A stretch of DNA of 5,323 bases from Thermoplasmata archaeon (GTDB taxonomy: Archaea; Thermoplasmatota; Thermoplasmata; B31-G17): the NCBI GenBank assembly GCA_003649915.1, contig QMTG01000078.1:1-5323 (forward strand), in the 5' to 3' direction. The position numbers were made by a program, and so were the translations under genes. Below are positions 1 through 5,323 of the stretch, piece by piece. Within the stretch, counting starts at the first letter, position 1. Each line of letters opens with the position of its first letter. The notes beneath the pieces are model-generated. The model had not been told where the DNA came from, ran no database searches, and saw only the letters and a program-made list of their open reading frames with translations.

Positions 1-1
1 G

Positions 2-418
2 CTTACACCAAAGGGCGGGAGGGTTGCCTCGAGGTATGGCGTTGAGTGGAGGAGGTTCGATGATGCAAAGAAGTACACGATTGGCCCAATAAATATTATA
101 TTTCACTTACAGGGCGGAGCATTTGAAATAACTGACGGTATAGCGCAAAGAGACCATGCAATAATGATGGGTGCCCTCGGAGCCACAACAATAGTTATCA
201 GGGATGGAGAACTTTGGATCGGCGATATGTGCCTAGACAAGAGCGATCCATCGTTTTCTAGAGGATTAAAAGACCTTTTTGAACTTCGTGATAATGACGC
301 GCTAATAATAGGATGTGCAGATACTGAAGATAAGGCTTTTATTGGAGGATTGTACGCTTCTTACATTACACTGAGAGCGCATGAGTACTTCAGAAAACTC
401 CATGAAATCTCTTCCTGA
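2..418 (+). CDS. Unidentified protein, C-terminal part (5' end outside window)
   Basis: An open frame runs from the left edge to a TGA at 416-418 and gives 138 residues. It has no stop all the way back to base 2, so the gene very probably begins upstream; the ATG at 164 is then internal (residue 55 of the fragment). I do not recognise the family. The visible part looks like a folded soluble alpha/beta protein. A hydrophobic strand (IGPINIIFHLQGG) and FEITDGI are followed by a probable helix containing RDHAIMMGALGA, a strand TTIVIRDG, then ELWIGDMCLDKSD, and near the end a strand ALIIGCADTED with a C-terminal helix. There is no membrane segment and only two cysteines. It converges with arcS, and the last 29 bp of the two genes overlap. 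Reality of the gene is likely because of the long open frame and plausible protein composition; its function is unknown. Confidence 0.7.
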   Translation, partial: LTPKGGRVASRYGVEWRRFDDAKKYTIGPINIIFHLQGGAFEITDGIAQRDHAIMMGALGATTIVIRDGELWIGDMCLDKSDPSFSRGLKDLFELRDNDALIIGCADTEDKAFIGGLYASYITLRAHEYFRKLHEISS

Positions 419-2150
419 CTTTTACGGCCATGCCCCTGCTGGATTTTATCATCTCCTCCCCGAACATAAGCGCCCTTCCCACAGCAATTGGCTCATCCCC
501 CATATCTCCTTCCATATCTTTATCTTTTGCTCCATCTTTTATATTTGTTCTCAGCACAACCACCTCATCTCCCCTTCTTATATCATCATCAGCCCACAAT
601 ACTCCAGGTGCAAATATATCGCCCCGTAGTGTAAAATCCCCAACTATTACACAGTACTTTTTAGTTCTAGATACACGGCGTGCACCTTCGTAATCAAGAA
701 TTATGCCTCCGTGTTTTTGTGAGAGTTTACCTATTTTTCCTCTCTCGCACACAATTTTAAGGTCTGGATATTTGCCATGCACCAACGCGCTCTGCATAAG
801 AACATCTCCACAATCCGAGCCAAACTGGAACTTAGCCCGTATTAGCATATCTTCCTCAAGCCTCTTCTGGCACAGGTTACTATCCACATCGTACTCTTCG
901 ACAATTCTTTTAATCTCGCTACCAAGATTTTCAAGCGCTTCCTTAGATGCTGGATTCCTCCACTCTCCATCTATTTTGCACGTCCATATCCCGTCCACCA
1001 TGTCGGCAATAAAGCCATGCGATTGCGGCAGATGAATAAACACGTAATCATACTTCATCCCTTCAAGGACGCTTTCTATCATATCAGCAACGATATCAAC
1101 CTCATTTTTATCCCATACGCCAGTGACAGGCGTATCATAGTGGGCGGCGGGATAATAAATCTCAACCTCTCTGGGCACAACACCGAGTGGCGATGTTATA
1201 ATCACCTCATGTACTATTGCCCTTATTCCTGTGCCCTGAAGCACCGAAATTATTTTTTTATGGGTAAGCGATGCAGAATAAGGCTTTTTTGCCGAGCACG
1301 GAAGTAGAAGGAGAATCCTTGCAATCCTAGGTCCATTGTACCTATTTTTTACCCTTTCTCTATAGCGCACAATATCTGGTCTGTTAAGTGACTCACCCGT
1401 GTTAGCGAAAACCCTGCCCTCCATGCTACAATACTTCTCAATAGTTTGATACATTTCGCGGTCGGCGATTCTGAGAGCAGCAATTGTAGACCTGTGCATG
1501 GGTGCTCGCATTTCCACAATTTCTCTCAGCATGCCTTTTTCTATAGCATTCCTTACAGTCCTCACCTCCTGCTGCAATAAACTCAGTGCTTGCTCAAAAC
1601 TATTGATAAAATATGGATACTCTGTAAGCCTATCGTCAAAAATTGTGGGAATTATTCCGTAGAGGTCTACGCCAAAATACGCTAGCAATGTAATTATTCC
1701 AGGAATTCCCGTGCATGGAGCGTATATTAAGCTTTGATATGGGATGTTATCCCTCAGAGCCGTAAGGGTATTTACAAGCCTCCTCGGGTGATTAATGAGT
1801 TCAAGAGCGTGCATTAGAACGTACACCTTTGGTGATTCCCCCTTTATTCCCCCTATCTCATGTAATACCTCTGGATACGTGCGTTGAACAATGAAAACGT
1901 CTTTGTTTTCCCCTATCCCATGGTCTGCGATGACCAAATCCTCAACACTGAGCGGAATTTTTATCATCAAGCCTTCGTGTATGTTTATATTGGAATACGG
2001 TATAAATACTTCATCCGCTCCATCATGCCCAATATGCTCATATATGTCATCAGGGACAAGAATTGCAGGTGTCTTGTACTCCTTATCATCTATTTTTAGC
2101 GCACAAATTCTAGCCATCCAGCACCTGTGAATAACATCAACCTGAAGCAC
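390..2150 (-). CDS. arcS: Archaeosine synthase ArcS (TGT paralogue with PUA domain)
   Basis: ArcS acts on preQ0 already inserted at position 15 of archaeal tRNA, the step after tRNA-guanine transglycosylase. In the current scheme it attaches lysine, and a radical-SAM partner (RaSEA) then completes archaeosine. The diagnostic ArcS signature PC-X3-KPY-X2-S-X2-H is complete: P284, C285, K289, P290, Y291, S294 and H297. Residues 1-270 form the TGT-like part. Residues about 275-400 form the ArcS core, with PLGVVPREVE (321-330) and YPAAHYDTPVTG (333-344). Residues about 435-490 are the pre-PUA region (FQFGSDCGDVLM), and 497-586 are a PUA RNA-binding domain. The length of 586 aa fits full-length ArcS. 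The GTG start is preferred over the internal ATG at 2117 (Met12). A GGTGA site lies six bases upstream, and the extra residues LQVDVIHRCWMARI align by eye with the usual ArcS/TGT N-terminus before ARI. It lies six bases after tyrS, so it is probably co-transcribed with it. The PUA loop carries a charged stretch (537-553). Confidence 0.95.
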   Translation of the reverse strand: MLQVDVIHRCWMARICALKIDDKEYKTPAILVPDDIYEHIGHDGADEVFIPYSNINIHEGLMIKIPLSVEDLVIADHGIGENKDVFIVQRTYPEVLHEIGGIKGESPKVYVLMHALELINHPRRLVNTLTALRDNIPYQSLIYAPCTGIPGIITLLAYFGVDLYGIIPTIFDDRLTEYPYFINSFEQALSLLQQEVRTVRNAIEKGMLREIVEMRAPMHRSTIAALRIADREMYQTIEKYCSMEGRVFANTGESLNRPDIVRYRERVKNRYNGPRIARILLLLPCSAKKPYSASLTHKKIISVLQGTGIRAIVHEVIITSPLGVVPREVEIYYPAAHYDTPVTGVWDKNEVDIVADMIESVLEGMKYDYVFIHLPQSHGFIADMVDGIWTCKIDGEWRNPASKEALENLGSEIKRIVEEYDVDSNLCQKRLEEDMLIRAKFQFGSDCGDVLMQSALVHGKYPDLKIVCERGKIGKLSQKHGGIILDYEGARRVSRTKKYCVIVGDFTLRGDIFAPGVLWADDDIRRGDEVVVLRTNIKDGAKDKDMEGDMGDEPIAVGRALMFGEEMIKSSRGMAVKVRKRFHGVF

Positions 2151-2156
2151 AGCGGT

Positions 2157-2161
2157 TCACC
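2157..2161 (-). promoter_or_regulatory. Shine-Dalgarno site for arcS, overlapping the tyrS stop
   Basis: On the minus strand the sequence reads CGGTGA then ACCGCT then GTG. GGTGA is complementary to the usual archaeal 16S rRNA 3' end (UCACCUCC) and ends six bases before the GTG start at 2150. Its TGA is also the stop codon of tyrS. This supports the GTG start and suggests that arcS is translated by coupling to, or re-initiation after, tyrS. Confidence 0.7.
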
Positions 2162-3188
2162 GTTTTATACTAATGATTTCTTTAACTTTCTCAAAATTAT
2201 CAGGATATTCCTCATAATATTTCCTTATCGGGCTCAGAATTTTATCTAAGTGCATGGCAGTGTTTTTCTTAAGGTCTGCTGGGTGCACCTTACCTTCCAT
2301 GTAATCCTTCTCAAGTTCATTATAGTCGCCAAACACAACATCACCGCCGAATTTTCTATCTCTTTCCAGCACCAAATTTCCACCGAGATAGGGGAAAAGT
2401 ATATACTTCCAGACCTCAATCACAGGGTTTCCCTCGACAACCCCCTTTGGACAGTATGCTGAGCCTATTTTTCTCTCGATTTCCTCATACTCATCGTGCA
2501 CAAATATGCATGAAGACGGGTCGCTTTTGCTCATTTTTTGCGCAAAATCCATTCTTGTGCCGCCCTTCAACGACGATAAAATGGGTGTATGGATCGCAAT
2601 AACTTTTTTCCACCCCATCTTCTCCGCAATATCCCTAGCAAGCATGTGCGCCCTCCGCTGGTCCATACCGCCGAGGGCAACATCAACGCCAAGATGGAAT
2701 ATATCTGCCACCTGCATTGCTGGATAGAAATACTTCGCTGCATCTTGCACCTCCTCATCCTCCCTTCTTCCCATTATTGTCATGGCTCTTCTTATTCTAG
2801 CAAGTGAAACGTTCTTTGCTATCCTTATGACCTTCTCCCAGTACGATGAATCATTGACCATGTCTGAGGCGTATATGAAGTGCGGTCTTATCCCAAGTGC
2901 CGTGAAAAAGTCCTTTATATATTCTCCGCACACTTTTATACTCTTCATGTTGCCACCGAGTTTATCGTTTATGTAGGCGTGCCAATCGGCTAGGAGTACT
3001 GTGAAATCAAAGCCCAAATCAATCATTTCTGCAATCTTCTTTGCGCATATCAGAAAGCCTATGTGAAGTAAGCCAGAGGGTTCTATACCCATATACGCCT
3101 TTCTTTCCTTTTTTTCAAGAAGCGCACGAAGTTCCTCGAGTTCAATAACCTCTACAGTGTTTTTTGTTATACTTTCCACAGACGACAT
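2157..3188 (-). CDS. tyrS: Tyrosyl-tRNA synthetase (archaeal type, class I)
   Basis: This enzyme charges tRNA-Tyr with tyrosine in the cytoplasm. It is 343 aa, close in size to the compact archaeal enzymes. The Rossmann catalytic domain contains the HIGH-type motif HIGF at 42-45, directly after EPSG, and the KMSKS loop at 218-222. Tyrosine-pocket residues known from the Methanocaldococcus jannaschii enzyme (Tyr32, Tyr151, Gln155, Asp158, Gln173) line up with Y32, Y155, Q159, D162 and Q177 here, which separates it from TrpRS. YCPKGVVEGNP (245-255) and HPADLK (302-307) match conserved segments. The second carries D305, the counterpart of M. jannaschii Asp286, which reads anticodon G34. The ATG at 3188 is the natural start: the N-terminus then has the expected length, and a TATA-like element is centred about 26 bp upstream with no Shine-Dalgarno site, suggesting a leaderless mRNA. 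It is the first gene of a probable tyrS-arcS operon and is divergent from the methyltransferase at 3266. Confidence 0.97.
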   Translation of the reverse strand: MSSVESITKNTVEVIELEELRALLEKKERKAYMGIEPSGLLHIGFLICAKKIAEMIDLGFDFTVLLADWHAYINDKLGGNMKSIKVCGEYIKDFFTALGIRPHFIYASDMVNDSSYWEKVIRIAKNVSLARIRRAMTIMGRREDEEVQDAAKYFYPAMQVADIFHLGVDVALGGMDQRRAHMLARDIAEKMGWKKVIAIHTPILSSLKGGTRMDFAQKMSKSDPSSCIFVHDEYEEIERKIGSAYCPKGVVEGNPVIEVWKYILFPYLGGNLVLERDRKFGGDVVFGDYNELEKDYMEGKVHPADLKKNTAMHLDKILSPIRKYYEEYPDNFEKVKEIISIKR

Positions 3189-3211
3189 TGCAAAAAGTAT
3201 TGTGTTATGGG

Positions 3212-3226
3212 ATTAAACAGTTTCGC
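3212..3226 (-). promoter_or_regulatory. Probable archaeal promoter (BRE + TATA) for tyrS-arcS
   Basis: Reading the minus strand, GCGAAA (3226-3221) is followed by CTG and TTTAAT (3217-3212). The TATA-like hexamer is centred about 26 bp before the tyrS ATG, the spacing expected if transcription starts at or next to the start codon. The purine-rich GCGAAA sits where a TFB recognition element (BRE) would be. The match to the TATA consensus is only moderate. A better match (TATTTAAA, 3244-3237) lies about 52 bp upstream and would give a leader of about 26 nt with no Shine-Dalgarno site, so I favour the nearer element. Confidence 0.5.
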
Positions 3227-3236
3227 TTTCTTCATG

Positions 3237-3244
3237 TTTAAATA
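3237..3244 (+). promoter_or_regulatory. TATA box for the methyltransferase gene
   Basis: TTTAAATA is an ideal archaeal TATA box. Its centre lies about 26 bp upstream of the GTG start at 3266, and the intervening sequence has no Shine-Dalgarno site. Both points fit a leaderless transcript beginning at the GTG. The upstream BRE position (TTCATG) is a weak match. Confidence 0.65.
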
Positions 3245-3265
3245 CGAGTTTGCAAATTCTGAGCC

Positions 3266-3892
3266 GTGGACTATGTAAATCCGTTTGATTTATGGGCTGA
3301 GGAATACGATAGATGGTATGACGAGAATGAGTGGGCGTTCTTGAGCGAGGTTGAGGCAATAAAGCAGTTCCTGAAGAGCGGAAGATGCATAGAAATAGGC
3401 GCTGGAACGGGCAGGTTTTCCTTGGCACTTGATGTGGATTATGCTGTGGAGCCTTCCGAAGCCATGGCAAAAATCGCAAAAAAGCGTGGTGTAAACGTTA
3501 TTGTGGGTAGAGGGGAATGTTTGCCCTTCGAAGACGAGAGTTTTGATAATGTTCTGCTGATATTTGTTCTATGCTTTGTGGAAGACCCACTATCTTTAAT
3601 AAAAGAATCCTATAGAGTCCTCAAAACTGGCGGCAGGCTCATTATAGGAATTATTGACAAAAATAGCCCATTAGGCAGGGAATATGAGCAGAAGAAAGTC
3701 TCGAGCAAGTTTTACAGGCATGCACGTTTTTATTCAGCAGAGGAGGTTATTTCCATTCTTAGGAAGTGCGGTATGAAGATTATTGGAACAAGACAGACAA
3801 TATTTTGCTCCCCCAACAAATTAAGAGGAGTGGATCGCATAGAGGATGGACATGGAAGGGGTCTATTCGCCGTTATATGCGCTGAGAAATGA
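3266..3892 (+). CDS. Class I SAM-dependent methyltransferase, substrate unknown
   Basis: A 208-aa soluble protein with a complete small-methyltransferase (Methyltransf_11/UbiE-like) fold. The N-terminal segment NPFDLWAEEYDRWYDENEW (5-23) is typical of the substrate-side cap of this group. Motif I, IEIGAGTGR (42-50), forms the SAM-binding loop. E62 in VEPS (61-64) is placed to bind the SAM ribose. GECLPFEDESFD (83-94) leads into the motif IV strand NVLLIFVL. RVLKTGGRLIIGIID (117-131) is the usual post-motif segment. Nothing here identifies the substrate; small molecules such as quinones, polyamines or lipids, RNA and protein are all possible. The GTG start is supported by the TATA box 26 bp upstream and by the N-terminal conserved segment beginning right after it. 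It appears to be a single-gene unit, divergent from tyrS and convergent with the RsmB-like gene. Confidence 0.9.
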   Translation: MDYVNPFDLWAEEYDRWYDENEWAFLSEVEAIKQFLKSGRCIEIGAGTGRFSLALDVDYAVEPSEAMAKIAKKRGVNVIVGRGECLPFEDESFDNVLLIFVLCFVEDPLSLIKESYRVLKTGGRLIIGIIDKNSPLGREYEQKKVSSKFYRHARFYSAEEVISILRKCGMKIIGTRQTIFCSPNKLRGVDRIEDGHGRGLFAVICAEK

Positions 3893-3940
3893 AGCATGCT
3901 GATGTGTTGATAACGAAAATATTTTCAAGTTGAGCAACAG

Positions 3941-3965
3941 GTACTCAGCGATGCGCTCTGAGTAC
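3941..3965. terminator. Hairpin at a convergent gene end (possible terminator or 3' end structure)
   Basis: GTACTCAG (3941-3948) and CTGAGTAC (3958-3965) are perfect 8-bp inverted repeats around a 9-nt loop. Two more G-C pairs (C3949-G3955, G3950-C3954) are possible if two bases bulge. The stem spans the last codons and TGA (3947-3945) of the RsmB-like gene. Beyond it, in that gene's direction, lie A/T-rich sequences including the palindrome GAAAATATTTTC (3915-3926), but there is no long T run on either strand. It may be a terminator-like or mRNA-stabilising structure for one or both convergent genes. The function is inferred from the symmetry and position. Confidence 0.35.
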
Positions 3966-5096
3966 CGCTAGATATATAACATCACCCTCCGTTACGAATA
4001 CGCCATACATTTTCCTTATATGGTTTAGTCCCTCTATCTCAAAATCATTAAAAACATCAAATTTGTGCTGTCTATCTGATAATATACTAGATATCAGGTC
4101 TTCAGTCTCCTCCTTGCTAAACGTGCAAACAGAATATAGAATATAGCCATCATCTTTCGCATACTGCGCGTAATATTCTAGAATTTCCTTCTGAACATCC
4201 GGCCAGTCTGATACACCAACCACATACTTAGCCTCTGGGTTTCTTCTAGCCGCTCCCATACCGCTACATGGAGGGTCTACCATGACCACATCAAAATATC
4301 CCATGAGGTTTTTAGGCAGCCTATCCATGACTGTTATATTTGAGCGGTACGCCCTTGCCCTCTCACGCAATACCTCACGCTTATTTTTGTCAATATCGTA
4401 ACAAAAAACCCTCACATTATTCCTCGAATATGAAGAAAGAGCAATCGCTTTTCCACCAGTTCCTGCACAGCAATCCAGAACCCTTGGCGTATTCATTCTA
4501 CGCTCCGTTATGCATGACTTGGCAAGTCTGAAGGCGATGTATGAAACGTACTGTGACGACACATCCTGCACGTGTGCCATATTATTTAAAACAAGAGATG
4601 AGCGCCTCAGCCCCTGCTCCCCGATAATTGATGCCTCAAGCGCCCCCTTATCGCACTCATACCCCTCATCTCTCAGCATGTGCAATGCATCATCCCTAGA
4701 AATAACATTGAGATTCACACAAAGGTGAGTTTTTGGCTCCATATTCATATAATCAATGCATATTCCCGCCCATTTTGCGGAAGATATGAAAAAAGATGAT
4801 GCCGAATATTTCACCTCATCGGGCAAGTAACTGCTTACCCTAGGCCTATTTAATGCTATCTCTAAATAATTATCTACACTTTTCTCCAACCTATGCCTTT
4901 CCATGTACCACTCACAAAAATAACGCCATCGAACCACCTCATGCACAGCATACGCTATTTTATCCCTCTCACTACCGCTCACTTTGCACGCTGGTAGTAT
5001 ATCACGAAGACATCTGGCCATGTTTCTCTTTTTTAACCATTTTTTAATAACTCTGAGCGCAATCTCCCTCTCATGCTTAGATAAAATAAAAGACAT
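3945..5096 (-). CDS. RsmB / NOL1-NOP2-Sun family RNA m5C methyltransferase
   Basis: It transfers a methyl group from SAM to carbon 5 of cytosine in rRNA or tRNA; the target cannot be read from the sequence. It is 383 aa. Residues 1 to about 105 look like the helical NusB-like domain found in RsmB (Fmu), with CLRDILPACKVSGSERDKIAYAVH-type content at 29-52 and VVRWRYF at 54-60. The catalytic domain has VQDVSSQ (176-182), motif I LDCCAGTGGK (207-216), D234 in YDID for SAM binding, motif IV VDPPCSG (273-279) with C277, RRNPEAKY (284-291), and motif VI SVCTFSKEE (322-330) with C324, the expected catalytic nucleophile. Both family cysteines are present, so it should be active. The ATG at 5096 is supported by GGAAGTGA seven bases upstream. 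It follows the MptA-like gene by seven bases, probably in one operon. Motif I has GTGGK where most relatives have APGGK. Confidence 0.93.
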   Translation of the reverse strand: MSFILSKHEREIALRVIKKWLKKRNMARCLRDILPACKVSGSERDKIAYAVHEVVRWRYFCEWYMERHRLEKSVDNYLEIALNRPRVSSYLPDEVKYSASSFFISSAKWAGICIDYMNMEPKTHLCVNLNVISRDDALHMLRDEGYECDKGALEASIIGEQGLRRSSLVLNNMAHVQDVSSQYVSYIAFRLAKSCITERRMNTPRVLDCCAGTGGKAIALSSYSRNNVRVFCYDIDKNKREVLRERARAYRSNITVMDRLPKNLMGYFDVVMVDPPCSGMGAARRNPEAKYVVGVSDWPDVQKEILEYYAQYAKDDGYILYSVCTFSKEETEDLISSILSDRQHKFDVFNDFEIEGLNHIRKMYGVFVTEGDVIYLAVLRAHR

Positions 5097-5103
5097 ATTG
5101 TAA

Positions 5104-5111
5104 TCACTTCC
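5104..5111 (-). promoter_or_regulatory. Strong Shine-Dalgarno site for the RsmB-like gene, overlapping the upstream stop
   Basis: The minus strand reads GGAAGTGA, one mismatch from the full anti-16S match GGAGGTGA, then TTACAAT and ATG. Its TGA is the stop codon of the MptA-like gene. The spacing of seven bases is ideal. It fixes the ATG at 5096 as the start and implies translational coupling between the two genes. Confidence 0.8.
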
Positions 5112-5323
5112 TTAGTTCGCCTACTGTTGTAACCCTTTCCGCAAAAACGTTGTGCTTGTGTATGGACTCCATACTTTCGCTTCTCACCCTAATCTCAGTG
5201 TCTTCGGCAAGGTCGGGGAACCTATCCAGTATTGCCCTCAACACCGCCCTTACAACGTCCTCAACAAATCTGGGCTTTTTATGAGCAGAATAAACAACCT
5301 CGCCCTCGTCCATCCTCTTCAAC
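5104..5323 (-). CDS. mptA: GTP cyclohydrolase MptA/FolE2 type, C-terminal end (5' part outside window)
   Basis: Only the last 72 residues are in the window and the frame is open at the right edge. The first complete codon, at 5322-5320, is TTG and is unlikely to be the start. The C-terminus is characteristic of the COG1469 family: KRMDEGEVVYSAHKKPRFVE-type sequence at fragment residues 2-21, then the hallmark ESIHKHN (52-58) and AERV. The HxH in the hallmark is placed where the family has active-site or metal-linked histidines, as I recall. The family opens GTP. The archaeal MptA branch is an iron-dependent enzyme giving 7,8-dihydroneopterin 2',3'-cyclic phosphate for methanopterin-type cofactors, and the FolE2 branch gives dihydroneopterin triphosphate. 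The fragment cannot decide between them, so the symbol follows the archaeal context. It is upstream of, and probably co-transcribed with, the RsmB-like gene. Confidence 0.85.
   Translation of the reverse strand, partial: LKRMDEGEVVYSAHKKPRFVEDVVRAVLRAILDRFPDLAEDTEIRVRSESMESIHKHNVFAERVTTVGELRK

Noticed and set aside
1252..1262. T-run (A-run on the coding strand) in arcS, possible slippage or terminator site
   Set aside because: It encodes THKKII directly after the ArcS signature motif, the frame continues correctly on both sides, and no hairpin precedes it.
381..1307. Several plus-strand open frames of 80-110 aa opposite arcS
   Set aside because: All lie antisense to a fully supported ArcS coding sequence, and their translations are Ser/Pro/Ile/His-rich with no recognisable domain.
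1999..2008. TATA-like sequence GGTATAAATA on the plus strand
   Set aside because: It is inside arcS, where it encodes part of VFIPY on the other strand, and no plausible plus-strand gene follows it.
2157..3188. Possible tryptophanyl-tRNA synthetase instead of TyrRS
   Set aside because: Y32, Y155, Q159, D162 and Q177 match the tyrosine pocket, and the segments around YCPKGVVEGNP and HPADLK match archaeal TyrRS.
3213..3479. 88-aa open frame on the minus strand across the tyrS promoter and the start of the methyltransferase gene
   Set aside because: It is antisense to a clear SAM-methyltransferase N-terminus including motif I, has a low-complexity Pro/Arg/His-rich translation typical of a shadow frame, and would run through the tyrS promoter.
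1..5323. Search by eye for tRNA/rRNA genes, CRISPR repeats, insertion-sequence ends and riboswitches
   Set aside because: No candidate found. The only gaps between genes are 6, 7, 52 and 77 bp, too short for most such elements, and no direct repeat series is visible.

Overview
The window looks like ordinary archaeal chromosome, and I infer a euryarchaeon, possibly from the Thermoplasmata/Aciduliprofundum side. That lineage is a guess from general sequence character, because I could not run a search. The archaeal assignment is firmer. It rests on an ArcS-type archaeosine synthase, a compact archaeal-type tyrosyl-tRNA synthetase with the same pocket residues as the Methanocaldococcus enzyme, the C-terminus of an MptA/FolE2-type GTP cyclohydrolase, TATA-box promoters placed for leaderless mRNAs, and Shine-Dalgarno sites of the GGTGA / GGAAGTGA kind.

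Layout: (1) bases 2-418, + strand, the 3' end of a gene I do not recognise. (2) 390-2150, - strand, arcS, convergent with gene 1 and overlapping its end by 29 bp. (3) 2157-3188, - strand, tyrS, six bases upstream of arcS, so tyrS-arcS is very probably one operon. (4) 3189-3265, a 77-bp divergent promoter region with back-to-back TATA elements. (5) 3266-3892, + strand, a small class I SAM-dependent methyltransferase of unknown substrate. (6) 3893-3944, a short convergent gap, with a hairpin at 3941-3965 across the end of the next gene. (7) 3945-5096, - strand, an RsmB/NOL1-NOP2-Sun type RNA m5C methyltransferase. (8) 5104-5323, - strand, the C-terminal end of an MptA/FolE2-like GTP cyclohydrolase, seven bases upstream of gene 7 and probably in one operon with it.

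The theme is RNA modification and tRNA biology. ArcS acts on preQ0 at position 15 of tRNA. MptA/FolE2-type enzymes make pterin precursors and, in at least one archaeon, are needed for archaeosine. TyrRS charges tRNA-Tyr, and the RsmB-like enzyme methylates cytosines in RNA. Two steps connected to archaeosine are therefore close together but in different transcription units.

Coding density is very high and no non-coding stretch exceeds 77 bp. I found no RNA genes, mobile elements, CRISPR arrays or origin. I do not see a novel multi-gene system. The points most worth a second look are the unidentified gene at the left edge, the back-to-back promoter, the hairpin at 3941-3965 and the arcS overlap.
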